Assembly: GCA_021234155.1 (NCBI GenBank)
Contig: JAJEKV010000124.1
Span: 1,302,001-1,366,000, forward strand
Source of the DNA: Isoetes taiwanensis
Taxonomy: Eukaryota; Streptophyta; Lycopodiopsida; Isoetales; Isoetaceae
Reading direction: 5' to 3'
DNA: 64,000 nt
In this document: piece by piece, positions 37,753-49,790 of the stretch
How the letters are laid out: every line of letters starts with the position of its first letter
How positions within the stretch are numbered: the first letter of the stretch is position 1
Position numbers and translations under genes: made by a program
Notes under the pieces: model-generated
The model's input: only the letters and a program-made list of their open reading frames with translations
What the model was told of the DNA's origin: nothing
Databases searched by the model: none

Positions 37753-38146
37753 GGTATAAATTTATACCGTTTCTCCGTATAGATTTATACCGCAAGAGTT
37801 CTCTTTTCTTCGGATATATATATGTAAGTATGTATATATATTATTATATATATATATATACTCATATATATGTGTATAAATTGATTGTCTGAAGGTTGTC
37901 TGCGGTATAAATTTATACCGAGAGAGTCATCGGTATAAATTTATACCCCAGAGAGCTCTCATGGATAATGAGGGGAGCTCTCACGGTATAAATTTATACC
38001 GTGGGAGCTCTCGTAGTGAATCGAGAGAGCTCTTGCGGTATAAATTTATACCGCTCGAGTCCATTTGCGGTATAAATTTATACCATGCGAAATCTCTGGC
38101 ATGTTATATCCGCACAGCACTACCTATTGTGGTATAAATTTATACC
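37753..38146. repeat. Cluster of seven identical 16-bp palindromes
   Basis: The perfect palindrome GGTATAAATTTATACC occurs at 37753, 37904, 37932, 37985, 38037, 38069 and 38131. A one-sided variant lies at 37776 and a 14-bp core at 37031. Between them are AGAGAGCTCTC-type palindromes (37949-38033). The sequence between copies is not conserved and spacing is irregular (28-151 bp), so this is not a simple tandem repeat but looks like multiple sites for a dimeric binder or repeated hairpins. Confidence 0.9.
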
Positions 38147-38239
38147 ACCCAGAAATTTATTTTGAAAACGTTATGTCCACGCATTGTCATCGCGGTATAC
38201 ATAAGTCTATAGCAAGACGGATGAGCAAATAAGAGCAAG

Positions 38240-38251
38240 TATATATATAAG
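38240..38251 (+). promoter_or_regulatory. Putative TATA box downstream of palindrome array
   Basis: TATATATAAGGC lies about 95 bp after the last palindrome. The next 100 bp include CAAAGTGTAAGTTTG, a possible splice donor, but no coding region follows within the element. Confidence 0.4.
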
Positions 38252-38713
38252 GCGAAGAAGCGGCGTCTCACTCTCAACTTGCGCTTCAAAGTGTAAGTTT
38301 GTTCAATGAGGCATACTTTCATGTGAAAATGTTTGCTTCAATGAGGCAATGTCAAAATGTGTTGCATTTTTACGCTTTGTTCATAGTTTTGTAATTGATT
38401 TTGAAAACTTTGAATAAAATACCTTTTTGGTACTTTAGTGTGCTTGCTGTTTTTTTCAATGTCTATTTTGTTTAGTTTTTGAAAATATTACTATTTCTTA
38501 AACCAAACTAGGGGGGCCAAAAAGGGATGTCAAACAATTTTGAATGGAAGCTAAGTTCACACCCCCCCTCAAAAATGATGCCTAAAATTTTCAAATTGTC
38601 ACACTTGTCACAAATATACCATGAAAAGGGACCTTTTTGGGGGGATTTTAGGGAATCTTTCAAAGATTCCTTTTGAAGTGCGTTTTGAGCAAATTAGTGC
38701 GTTTCATTTTAAA

Positions 38714-40202
38714 CTTTGTTTTAGTTGTACGAGAGAGGAAGCATGTATGATAGCCTCCATCACAAAACAACCACTACATACCTCTTTGCCTATTCGATAT
38801 GTCCCTCCTTCAAAGCTTGAATATGTGCCAGTATGTCTCGGCCATGAACCCCAGGGAAGTGTCCTTGCCAGAGAGGAGAAGATCCTAATACCCTCGGCCC
38901 CACTCTTTGACAAAACATTTGACTACTAGGAGTGCATCCAGTCTATGGGCCATTCCTTAACGTCGATTAAATGTAGTTGTCCAAATGCCCATGCAAGCTT
39001 CTTGAAAGTATACGTCTGTCAAGAAGTTTACATTCAAGCGAGAAAACATCCGCTCGGGGTGTTGTCGCAGCAAAGGTTCATCTAAAAGGAATTGTGAAAT
39101 AATTCTTAAAACATAAAACTCATAACAAGTTTGATCCTCCCCAATAAATTTACTTCGATACGAGTAATCTGACCAATACCATTATTTGTGAAAAGAGTTA
39201 GATGATTGATGATTGGTCCATGATTACTAATAAAGTGAAGATGATGCATGACAAATAAGATCAATTCTACCTAGATCTGGATGAGTGGAGTTACAAGATT
39301 GCTTTGTTTAATCAACAATATTTCCTCCCAATATGTGAAGTAATAGATGGAAGGATTTGCATTGAAGGAAACCCTGGACATCAATTGCGAGGGCAACAAA
39401 AAGTTAAAAAGCAATAACAAAACCAATTGTGATGATAAACCTTATTGTATATTTAGCATTTTTCAAGTGGTGTTCATTTGCTACATAGTGTTTCGACATT
39501 CTTCTTTTATGTTACAATAAAAATGCCATGAAAATGGTGTATAGTGTATATTTCCGTCCCATTAGACTCAAGAGCCATTGGACTTATGTAGCAACTACGA
39601 ACCCTTCCCATTATATGGAAGTGCTGCAAGCAAGGATTGTTGGTTCTTCTGTAACCATCCATCGGGCTTTATTTGGTTTCTAGTTATGTGCCCGTACCCT
39701 GCTTTTTTATGGTTTCAAGGCCATGCGAGCGTACTTCGATATCAGAGACTTTGAGCCTACCTTTTGGGCCCACTCGGTCCGCGTCAAAGCATCATGAGTG
39801 TCAGAACCGCTTAACCAGGATGTCGATATGTTCCTTAAAGGATTATTCTTTGCTTGTTCGGGAGATAACAAAAGCTCCCAAACAAAGGAAGCTAAAACAA
39901 GGGCATAGAATATTCATAAAATGTTGCCGCCACTTACCAACCAATATAGTGGCATAGTATTATAGTAATATGTGAGCAATTTTATATTTTCCTTTTTCGT
40001 CTCCTTTTCTTATAACATAGGAAATCACGTTAAACGTGCCAAAACGAGAAGTCACGATGTAACTATTCACCAGGAGATGAGCATATCATTGACATATATG
40101 CAGGTCCTAGGTCATATTTTTACATGTAATTTATCATTCTACTCGAAGATAATATGCATACATATTATGGCATTTTATCATATGATCATATTTACAACAA
40201 AA
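38714..40202. other. No gene seen
   Basis: AT-rich, with short open frames (38621-38929 crosses the transposon border; 39673-39957) that match nothing I recognise. The last part is the 5' flank of JAZ-like copy C. Confidence 0.4.
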
Positions 40203-40684
40203 ATGTCGTCTAATTGGGGCCTCGATTTGAGCCTATGTTCAGGAGCAAGATTGAAGAGAGGTTTGTTCTCATGCCTAATGTAATCAGTAAAAAGTTAACA
40301 CAGAAGGCTAGTTTAGTTAGATGGCTTAGTATGAGGACTAAAGTTTGTGGATTTTGGTCACACAGATAGGCCGAAGGTGGCACAACTCACCCTTTTTCAT
40401 GCAGGAATAGTCTATAGTTATGATAATCTGGCAGAGGATAATGTAAGTTCTTCAACATTTATTTTCCATATTATGTTAAGAAATATCACCGATTTATTTT
40501 CCAACTACAGGTAAATGCCTTACTTCGGTTTGCAGAAAACCTAACAAAACAAAAGGAAGAGAAGAAACCAAAATATGCTATAATGAAGCAAGCTAGAAAA
40601 GCCTCTCTATTTCAATTTCTTGAGATGCGTAGGGGAAGGTCATTTTCCAGCAGTCCATGTAACAAAACTAATGATCACATGTGA
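40203..40684 (+). CDS. JAZ/TIFY-like repressor (copy C, diverged)
   Basis: Three exons, 40203-40260, 40366-40442 and 40511-40684 (TGA), with GT/AG borders and compatible phases, about 102 residues. Exon 1 gives MSSNWGLDLSLCSG with an LDLSL EAR motif. Exon 2 has a degraded TIFY motif, LTLFHAGIVYSYDNL. Exon 3 has VNALLRFAENL and a Jas-like IMKQARKASLFQFLEMRRGR, again without LPIAR. The frame is open from end to end, so it may be expressed, but the TIFY change (TLFHAG) would weaken dimerisation and NINJA binding. Copies B and C lie 9 kb apart on the same strand and copy A is inverted, so this is a small dispersed cluster. Confidence 0.75.
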
Positions 40685-42965
40685 CACATGTTTTTATTGA
40701 AACAAATGTCGTGGGTGTTTACTTTCTCTTATTCTTTTTCTTCTTGTTGCTCATGATTGTTCTACTTCATATAGCTCCACAAATGCTAAATCGTTGCACC
40801 AACTATAATCGCATTCCTAGTACCACCCACTAAACATATGATTAATTCCTAGTACCTAATTCTATAATGTTATTTTCAAAATGTTTTCTACAATAATAGA
40901 TAAGATAAGAGGATAGGAAAGACCAATACAGCATTAACTCTGAGATGTTCTAAAGTTAAGTTTATCACCAATGTTTGGATTGACAAATATATCCATAACG
41001 ATTTATGTTGCAATAATGGGAGTCCGTGCAATAGTTCAAATGTTGATCATAAATACGAAACATATTCGCTGAAAACACATATGACTATCAAATTTATATT
41101 AAAGGCATCATGTGGCTTGAATACATTAAGTGAAATCTACCAAACCTTTATACATAGCCAAACATTAATATGCTATTTTGATTCCTCATGCCATGGTGAT
41201 GGCTGGAGAATTGTTACACTCAAGAAGGCATTTTCCTTTAAGAAGATAGCTAGACGGGAGCAATCTTTCACAGTCAGGATAGTTACACTAAATGATATGT
41301 TAAGATGTATAGATAGTCTTGCACAGAAGGACAATTCATTCTTTCGGGTTTTAAGCCAGTCTCTGAGCTTTCTAGACTTTTCTCATTGATTGGTAATGAA
41401 ATTTATCTTGTGCCCTTCTATTAAGAAAAAATTGATGTAGTACTTGGATTTGTCATGAGGGTGTGAAGAAGGAACATCTTATGTCATGTGCATACTAGAG
41501 ACTTCTAATTGTCAAGGCGTATTCATTAGTAAAAATCATCAGAGTGCGATTTTTATTGCATATTTTGTACATGAAATAAAGATATCTAGTATTTTACTTA
41601 TCGGTTGTAAGATAGGTGTAAATAAGGTATGAGAACGCATTTTCATGCATACAAAAATGGTCTTTTCTGGCTAGTTTAGGAATAGAGATGCCATATTAGA
41701 TATCATATATATGAATCCCATGGGCTTAATGTATATTACTGATGATAATATTCTCAAAGAGTACACGTGTTTGATAATATTCTTAGAGAGTGTGTACAAA
41801 TATTTTGTTTTACGTTGCCCGACGGCAAACCCTTGGAGAGGTGGGTTGATTGGATATTATTGAAATATGATAATTGGACGAATGAGATTAGGAATTACTC
41901 TGCATCCAATGGTTGAGATCAAAGTTTTCTCTGAGATATGTGAGTTAATAGATGATTTGATTGCCGTTAATTGTCGTGATATGACATTAGAGTGCCATTC
42001 GACCATCCAGCGTGAATAAAAAAATCGTTGGATAGGTCCAGGCTCGCAAATTTGGCATATTATCTGTTAGGACGTTTAAAGGTGGATTCCAAAATATGTA
42101 CGTTCCCAATGCACATGACATTCATGGTCAACATGTAGCTGTCTTAGCATCTTTCCTTTCTCCCAGAGTTACATTTGAAAATTATCCATTATCTATGCGT
42201 TGCCACAAATGTATCAATTATGTTTACACTGGTTTTACACTGGTTTTACATCAGAATGGATGGAAGATGAAGGAGATGCAATCCAATTTCTAGAGGAGGT
42301 CCAACAATCCAATTTCTAGAGGAGGTCCATTTCTTATATTCACGCTTTCCAAGTAAGTCAAAATGACAAGTCATTTCAAAGTTCACGGCAGATCACTTGA
42401 GTTAATTTTTTAGGCTATTGAATATCGTGCCCACCAGTATTCAATGCGGACCTACCAGGATATCAGCATTACTTATTATTCAATGCGTGCACAGGCAAAT
42501 GGGGACATGGGGTGCTGTTTGCTAATTCTTAAAAATTGAAGTAGCGGCAGATCATGGTTACCTGGTTATCTACTTGCACAAAAGGAACACCCATGTCTAC
42601 TGAAGAACCTAGAATGCCACCATCAAGACGTCATGACAACCCTAAGAAGCTACGAACCACTCCCTTCCCCGAGCTTTTCTGGGTCCGACCTACTCTGGTG
42701 CTTATCATCATCAGAGAATCCATGCATGCATGCCTTAAGATCAAGAATATGTTAACATTAATACCGGAGTTCAGGATAAAATCTTTACCACAGCAACTGG
42801 GGCCAGCACAATCCGAAATGTATAAAGCCAGGACCCCTTTCGGGCATTTTTTAGGGCAATACTCCAGTTATGAGTTTTAACTCCAGCATTTAGCTACCAA
42901 AATAATCACTCTGGCGCTAAGATGGCACCTGTGGCCATGGCTATGAAGACGCTAGAGGGAAACTC
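40685..42965. other. No gene seen; one short tandem repeat
   Basis: AT-rich with short open frames (41081-41389, 42554-42880) of unknown nature. A perfect 26-bp tandem duplication (CAATCCAATTTCTAGAGGAG) lies at 42279-42328. Confidence 0.4.
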
Positions 42966-44563
42966 TGTGACGTTTGATACTTCTTATACGATGCACACAT
43001 CGTATCAGAAGATGGAGCATTCCCCCTGACAGCCAAACTGGCAGGGGCCATCCACCTGACACCACTCCCAGTGGAATGAACCAGCAAGGGAAGAGTGGAT
43101 GTGTCATTCACCCGTCTCCTTTCGGGTCGACCTAGCTGCGGAAGCGTGAATAAACATGAGCACATAATAACAATATATTAATACAATCACCCTGAAGGGT
43201 GAATACATCATAATCATCACATAAACAACAACATTAACATGAACAATAACAACAAGGGAATCCTACCCAGGGCTCAGACTCAAGGGGATTTGACTGATGG
43301 CTTGGGCCTCCAGAAGTCATTGCAGACAGAATTCATGGCAATGGATTTGGTTGGCATAAGAACATAGCTGAGGGTAGTCCATCCATCCGCCCCTCCTTTG
43401 CACACTTTGCAGAGTAGGTTGAAAGGTATTGGGACCGGGCCGTAGGCTGCCGGGTACATAGCCAAGTGGGCTACTACTGGGTTGCATCTCCCCAGCCTCG
43501 ATGAGGCAGGAGGAGAGTCACATCTCCTCCAGAGGCATGCATGCCCATCACAGGTGGCTAGAGGGCCACTGCCCTTATTCGACTTAACCTCATGGAAGGC
43601 GACGCATCGCCCCAAAGGTGTCGAGCTCATGCCTTGCCCACACGCAGTGGCAAGCCATTAAGCCTAGCTCACTAAGGTTCCTGGTAGGCTTTACACACCA
43701 GAGGAACTCTTCTGTGATGGGACAAGTTCCCCTTGTTCATCGGCCTAGCCCCTCCACCCACAACCAGGTGGGCCCTCTTGTGCACAGGCCGCATGTATCT
43801 GAGAACTAGTAGGCTGCCTAGAATCATCTGCTATACAGGCTTTGGGCCTCTACCCCCCTTCCGAATACATGGAGGTCACAAAGTGAAATACCAACATCAT
43901 CACAGAACTGAAATGAAGATCAACATCTAATCTATCTATCTAACATCTAGAGTTAGGTTCCTTTGTTAGGCCTATGATCTCGGGATCTATAAGGCTTCTA
44001 TGGCTGAATGAATATGCTAAACCAGCTTATTGCCTAGCCAAAAGGCTACTTTGCACAACAGAACGATTAATTACCTGGTACTCTACCTGCTCCAGATCCT
44101 CGAAATGCATCCATGCTTCTGATCCTGCTGAAGACTGCTGCTACTCAACAATCTGTTGTGCAAAGGCGGCTTTACAGAGCCTGGCAATGCGGATTTGGGT
44201 CTTAGCTTGGCCGGAATAGCTCAAGAGAACCCTAAATGCGAGAGAGGAGCTCAAGGAAAACCCTAAATGCAAAGAGAAGAAAAGGTTTAGGGTTTAAGGG
44301 AGAGCCCTTATATAGAAACCCTTAGGGTTAGGTTAAACATTGGCCAAATGGGGTTTAGCCATTTGGCAATGGGGTCCATGGGGTTTGTAATTGTGTATGT
44401 TTATTTAACATGCACAATATTTGAGGTTTCCCCTCCAGGTGCAACTCTTGCCCCCTAGGTGCAACCTTTTACGGCCTCCAAGTACATGTCCTTTATGACA
44501 TGTACGTGTGATGTGGCAGTATAATATACGTATTCGGATCGTATATTATGCTGGAAGGTCACA
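42966..44563 (-). mobile_element. 3' LTR of a minus-strand Ty3/gypsy element
   Basis: On the minus strand it begins TGTGACC at 44563 and ends CGTCACA at 42966. It is related over most of its length to the LTR at 47908-49477 (for example the blocks around CCATTGCCATGAATTCTGTC and AATAAGGGCAGTGGCCCTCTAG). A purine-rich tract lies just upstream (44564-44576) and no primer-binding site lies downstream, so it is the 3' LTR. A TATA-like TATATAAGG lies near 44310. Target duplication not clear. Confidence 0.85.
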
Positions 44564-44576
44564 TTCTCCCCACCTT
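44564..44576 (-). promoter_or_regulatory. Polypurine tract of minus gypsy element
   Basis: The minus strand reads AAGGTGGGGAGAA directly before the LTR start TGTGAC, the usual plus-strand priming site of gypsy elements. Confidence 0.8.
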
Positions 44577-45287
44577 GACTTGATGCTGTCCTTAGCATCA
44601 CGTGTCTCCCCACCTTGGGAACCTGCATATCCTGCAATCATATTTAATGCATATAGAATTTACAATATGATTACCTCAAGGTAATATTTTAATTTATCAT
44701 CAGACATCCTTGCATAATATCGTACTATGGTGAGAGGCTCTTTCGTCCTCTACTTCATCATCTATTATTCACAAAAATTTTATGGCTTATACCATTATTA
44801 TAACATAGTTTCAAAGTTTCCTACTTAAGGTTCCACATCGTTCCCTTACAACACATCATGACAAAATTATGTGTTGCAAGTCTTCGTAGTGTAACCTTCC
44901 TGCCGCTAGACTCTCCTATGTGGCATGACGTAAAAATAGTATCTATCTATCTATCTATTGGCCTGCAGGTCCAACACTACATTAGTACACATTTAATTAA
45001 TATAAAGTTGGTTGTGAGGAAACCACCCATTAAATACAATTACATGAATGCAAGGCATATCTCCCGGCGTAGGAAGATTATGTTTCTTCCATCATGGCCA
45101 TGGAGACAGCGCCCTATCATGCCTAGGATGCTCACTCATGCCTACACCTTTAGTTGCCTTTGGCATGGAGGATAGCGTCCTTCCCGTGTTAGGGCGTGAA
45201 GGATAGAGTCCTCCCCGTATCAATGCATACCTGAATGACCTCTTATCTCTCAAGGTCGTCTACTTCCGTGGGACGGAAGTAGACTTT
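44577..45287 (-). other. Gypsy 3' untranslated region
   Basis: Lies between the pol stop codon and the polypurine tract. It contains a short (ATCT)n tract at 44940-44957 and no supported coding region. Confidence 0.5.
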
Positions 45288-45660
45288 TTAATCTACCTTC
45301 CACTCACCTATCGAGTCGATGTCGACTACTTCGGTGACGAGCCGACCCTTGCATTGCTCCATGAATTCGGGATACTGCTTCTCCAAATCTAATTGTAGTG
45401 CCCACATAGCGTCTTCCACAGATAAATGTGTCCATTTCACAAGGTATTGGAGAAATTTGGATCTTCTTGTCTTCTTATAAGCCCTGTCAAGAAGAACCTC
45501 AGGGACGATTTCAAGGTCGTGGGTCATTTCCAGTAGCTCAGTTGTCTCCAATGCTTCCTCTGGATTAGGAGTGTGCTTCTTTTGGAGACTTACATGGAAG
45601 ACCCTATGGATTTTTAGATGTGCTGGCAGGTCCAACTTGTAGGATTGGGTACCTACTCTT
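45288..45660 (-). pseudogene. Gypsy pol C-terminus: integrase end and chromodomain
   Basis: The minus strand encodes RVGTQSYKLDLPAHLKIHRV followed by FHVSLQKKH, the last part of a gypsy integrase, then a chromodomain-like segment with YLVKWTHLSVEDAMWAL and LEKQYPEFMEQ. The chromodomain marks the chromovirus branch, where it guides integration to heterochromatin. The open frame from the first Met is 115 codons and in-frame coding extends to the copia insertion at 45661, which removes the rest of pol. Confidence 0.85.
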
Positions 45661-46347
45661 TGTTGGATATTATCATGTTATTTATGAGATGGAGACAGAG
45701 GTGCAGTAACCATGAAGCCTTGAATAACCTAAGTTCAAAACAGGAGCAAAGCATGAAGTGCAGGATCTGTGAAGCTATGCATGCTCTAAGTTGCCAAAAG
45801 GATATTAAGAGAATACATTGTTGAATCTAGGTTGAATGCATGGTTGAACCTAGCAATGGTTATAAGGGAAACATGATTATTTAAATGTTAGGAGGGGTTA
45901 ATGGTTAACCTTGTTAATGGTTAACTTAATAATATCAACGGGGAAGGTCATGATCCAAGGAAAAAAGCATGTGGGATATTTCGTGATAAGGATGACAGTT
46001 ATAGAATGCCGATGCACAAGGCTTGCCGATCGGATTCGGCAGGATAAGCTCATTGGAGCAGACTTATTAATGCAGAACGTCACTGAGAGAGAATACATGT
46101 TGAGGTGTGTAGAAACGGATCGAATAGAAGCCGTATTCGATGCCCGAGCTCTCGTGGAAAATTATTGCTACAGTGATTTGTTTAATCCCATTTGAACAGT
46201 AACTCCTATGATTTGGCTCTATGGTAGAAAATAATACATGTGGTATGTGCTTAGTCTAAAGGAATAAGCAAAGTTGCATTATAAGTGTTTCCTTGGGAAT
46301 TTATTGAAGTCTCACTTGAATCAAATATCTTTCTCAGTTTTCCAACA
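45661..46347 (+). mobile_element. 5' LTR of a Ty1/copia element
   Basis: 687 bp with inverted ends TGTTGGA...TCCAACA, inserted in the minus-strand gypsy pol after CTCTT (45656-45660, presumed left target duplication). The primer-binding site follows after one base. Confidence 0.9.
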
Positions 46348-46348
46348 C

Positions 46349-46360
46349 TGGTATCAGAGC
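46349..46360 (+). promoter_or_regulatory. Copia primer-binding site (initiator tRNA-Met)
   Basis: TGGTATCAGAGC is complementary to the 3' end of plant initiator tRNA-Met. The gag start codon lies two bases downstream. Confidence 0.95.
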
Positions 46361-46361
46361 C

Positions 46362-47907
46362 ATGTCAAGCAGGTTTGGAGCAGGGTTGCTAAACTCAATT
46401 ACTGTGTATGAAGGAGGCCCAGGCTTCCAGATTTGGAAGGAACAGATCAAGAATGTTCTAGAAAATGAAGGGCTTTGGGAATTAGTTCAAGGAACTAATT
46501 CAAGTGGAGATGCAACCTCTGTAGTTGCAAGAAGAAGTGCTACCTCTGGAGAGTCTGGTGAAGCATCTGGAGAGTCTGGTGAGGTAGTATCTAGTAAAAG
46601 TGGAAAGGATGAAGTTGTTAAGCTTCGAGAAGCTTATGGTATTTTGACCAGCAAAGTTGGAGCTTCAATTTTGCTGAAGATAAGGGGAAAGTCTCCTAGT
46701 GACATTTGGAAGTTCTTACTTAAGAATTATGAGGAAAAAACATCATCACAAATTGATGTTCTTGACAAGGCACTCAGGATGTTGAGAGTTAAAGAAGGTG
46801 ATGACTTGCAAAAGTTTTTCTCTAAATTTGACAATATTGTTGCAGATTTAGAGGGGGCTGGGGTCCTGCTTACTGAGCAGCAAAAATTATTGCATGTGGC
46901 AAGAGCTGTTGAGGGGAATAAGCAGTTGTCTACCTTGATTAGGAATGTGGCCAAAACCAGGGAATCTGCAGAAGAGATGATCCGTACAGAGTTTGAGCAG
47001 AACAAGGTAATGTATGAGGATGATACTGAAGATAATGTTGAGGTTTTATATGCAGGAAAGGGAAAGGCCAAAACAATCAGTAAAAGCTCTAAAGATAAAA
47101 GTGAGATTGGTCCTTGCTTTCATTGTAAAGCAAAAGGGCATTTGAAAGCAAACTGCCCAAAATTAAAGGAGGTTGAATGTTTTAACTGTGGAGGCAAAGG
47201 CCACTTTGCAAGCAAGTGTTCAAGTGGCAAAATAAATAGGGGCAGACCGAGCAGAGGAAGAAATCCTAGAGGTCGAGGAAAAAGCTTTGATGGCCAAAGG
47301 TCTACTATAAACTTGGTGCAGGATATTGAGGAGGAATCTAGTGAAGAAGACGAAGATGTTGAGGTAAGTAATCATAATATTTTGATTATTTCAAAGGAGA
47401 GTCCTAACAATAGTGATGAAATGCTGATATTAGATAGTGGAGCAGAAAAATCCGTGACTAGCTCAGCCAAGTACTTCAAGGAGGGAAAAGAAGGAAAAAT
47501 TAAACACATCAAGCTGGGAAATGGAAAGTTACAAGAAGTCAAATGTACAGGGATGTTAGAACTATTTGATCTTCAAGGAAAAGCAGTGAACTTGAAAGAT
47601 GTTTTATGTGTACCTTCACTAGTCAGAAATTTAATTTCTGTTGCACAGCTAGTAGACATGGATTATGTTGTTGTATTTGACAAGTATGGATGTAAAGTGT
47701 TTTTCAATAATGAAATCAAGTTTCTTGGAAAAAGAATTGGTAATTTGTTTGCATTGGACAGTAGCTTTGTTCCTTCTGTTAATTCAGTTATGATCCCTGA
47801 TATAGAGACTTGGCATCAAAGATTGTGTCATGTGAATCATAGCACTATAGACACCTTGATCAAAGAAAAATTGATTAAAGCAAAAATTGGAGTTGAAGGA
47901 CCAAGAG
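46362..47907 (+). pseudogene. Copia gag-protease-preintegrase, interrupted
   Basis: One open frame of about 515 codons. Residues 1-230 are gag (SITVYEGGPGFQIWKEQIKN; LLKNYEEKTSSQIDVLDKAL). Two CCHC zinc knuckles follow (CFHCKAKGHLKANC and CFNCGGKGHFASKC, about residues 250-285). An aspartic protease has its active site at LILDSGAEKSVTSS (about residue 365). A GAG-pre-integrase motif, WHQRLCHVNHSTIDTLIKEKL, begins near 485. Coding stops only because a gypsy LTR starts at 47908; the stop codon (TGA) is part of the LTR's own TGTGA end. Integrase, reverse transcriptase and RNase H are not in the window. No internal damage is seen, so the element was intact when hit. Confidence 0.9.
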
Positions 47908-49477
47908 TGTGACGTTCCAACACAGTATACGGTCCCAGGACGTATACTGTACTGCCTCGTCATGCGTACACGCCACCCCGACTGACGTGTACGCCGACGT
48001 GTAGCCAGGCTAGTAGCCCCTAGGGGGCAACTTGCAAGGTATGTGCATTTGTCATTAATGTGCACATTTACCAATGTGCACATTTATTAAGGTGCACACA
48101 TTTCCATGTAGATACATTTATGCCACCTAGCCATTAAAGGTAAGTGGGCCATACCCAATTATCCCACATGCCTAAAGGGATAATTGGAAACCCTAGCCCT
48201 AACCCCTTATCTATTTAGGTAGGAGAAACCCTAACTTGCCCATTTTCGTTCCTAGGGTTTTAGAGTTCTGTTTTGGCTGCCCCAAGAGCCAAAACCGCCT
48301 CCCAGACTCTGTCTGAGCGAATTGCACCATTAGTTTCCCTTGATTCGAGCAGTTCAGTAGGATGGTCGAACTCAGGTCAGGAGGAGCAACTCAAGGATCA
48401 GGTATTTAGGCAATTTAATAGCTTAAACCCTCTTCCAGTCATAGAATCAGTAGGTTTAGCCTATTAAATTGCCCATAGCAGCCCTCTAGATCTCTAGATA
48501 CCAGACTCTAACTAAAGAACCTAACTCTATGATATAGATTAGATCTAGTTCTTTAGTTCTTCTGTGATGTATATGGATGATGTATCTCTATGAACTCCTT
48601 GTATTGGAAAGGGGGGTAGAGACCTAAAGCTTGGTAGTAGATGCTCCTAGATTAGCCTCTCTAGCACACCGTGTAGATTCGCCTGGTACAAGAACCACAC
48701 CGGTTTGTGGGTGAAGGGGCCGACCGGGCAAAGAAGGAGGTTCGTGTTTCGACTCTTGAACGATCCCTCCTCGTGTGTGTAAGGCCTACCAGGGGATCAT
48801 TGTGACTAGGTCTAATGGCTTACCACCGAAAAGCGGGTAAGGCATGGGCTCGACACCCGTGAAGTGGTGTACACTTTCCAGTGGGTTCAGTCGAATAAGG
48901 GCAGTGGCCCTCTAGTCACCTTGAGTCAGCATGTAGACCTCTGGAGGGAGTGATCCCTACCTGCCCCATCGGAACTGGGGAGATGCAACCCAGGAATAGC
49001 CCTTTTGGCTATGCATCCCGTGGCTCTGGGCCAGTCCCAACACTTTTCAGCCTACTCGCAAAGTGTGTACAGCAGAGGGGCGGATGGAGTGGACAACCCT
49101 ATGCCATGTTCTTATGCTAGCCAAATCCATTGCCATGAATTCTGTCTGCAATGAACTCTGGAGACCCAAGCCGTCAGTCATCCCTTCGAGTCCGAGCCTT
49201 GGGTAGAACCCCTATGTATGATGCTGATCATTGTCTATGCAGATGTTGATACACCACCCTTCGAGGTGGATATGTGATTATGTTGTATACTGACATGTAT
49301 GTTTACGCTTCCGCAGCTAGGTAGGCCCTGAGGGAGACAGGGTGAAATGACCCCTTCACTCTTCCCACTCGGGTGCAGTGATATGTGGAGGGCCCTGTAT
49401 CAGTATGGAACTGGTATGGAGGATGAACTCCTGTTTGTATACGGGGAGTGCACCGTATACGAGTAGGGGACGTCACA
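47908..49477 (+). mobile_element. 5' LTR of the histone-carrying Ty3/gypsy element
   Basis: 1,570 bp from TGTGACGTTCC to GGACGTCACA, inserted in copia pol after AAGAG. It contains GTATAC palindromes near both ends (47931-47952; 49438-49461). No long ORF. The element runs to about 58825 and its 3' LTR is not in the window. Confidence 0.9.
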
Positions 49478-49478
49478 G

Positions 49479-49490
49479 TGGTATCAGAGC
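49479..49490 (+). promoter_or_regulatory. Gypsy primer-binding site (initiator tRNA-Met)
   Basis: TGGTATCAGAGC one base after the LTR end; same tRNA as the copia element. Confidence 0.95.
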
Positions 49491-49790
49491 AATGTTCTTG
49501 GAGACCAAGAGCAAAGCACTGACCATGCTCCCAGTAGTACTAACTTGATAGGATCCTTGAACCTCGAAAAATGGGAAATTTTTTTCTCATTTTTATAATA
49601 TATGCTAAGCTAGTAACAGTTAAAATGAATGAAAACATAAAAAGACTAAAATTAGTGAGCCAACCTTCAAAAAGTAGCTAAAAAGTCATAAATTACAGAA
49701 AAATAACTTGATAATTCTAATTTTGAGCTAAGAAGTAGTAGAATTGGCATGTTACATGCTTAGAAAGTATAAAATTTAGCATCAGAACCC
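49491..49790 (+). other. Leader of gypsy element, no ORF
   Basis: AT-rich untranslated leader between the primer-binding site and the first hairpin of the histone cassette. Confidence 0.6.

Larger units (their letters stand above)
36535..38713. mobile_element. Non-autonomous DNA transposon with structured terminal inverted repeats
   Basis: The ends are inverted copies starting TTTAAAATGAAACGCACT (left 36535, right read inward from 38713) and similar for about 80-90 bp with gaps, including internal repeats of AAACGCACTT and GAAAGATTCC. The interior has no transposase, an AT-microsatellite (37680-37870), the palindrome array and a TATA box. Target duplications are not clear. It inserted into LINE-like DNA. 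Superfamily not assigned. Confidence 0.65.

Noticed and set aside
37753-38146. CRISPR-like repeat array
   Set aside because: Eukaryotic context, irregular spacing, repeats only 16 bp and fully palindromic, no cas genes.
44940-44957. Third LINE tail in the gypsy 3' region
   Set aside because: An (ATCT)n tract is present but the conserved LINE 3' end sequence is not upstream of it.
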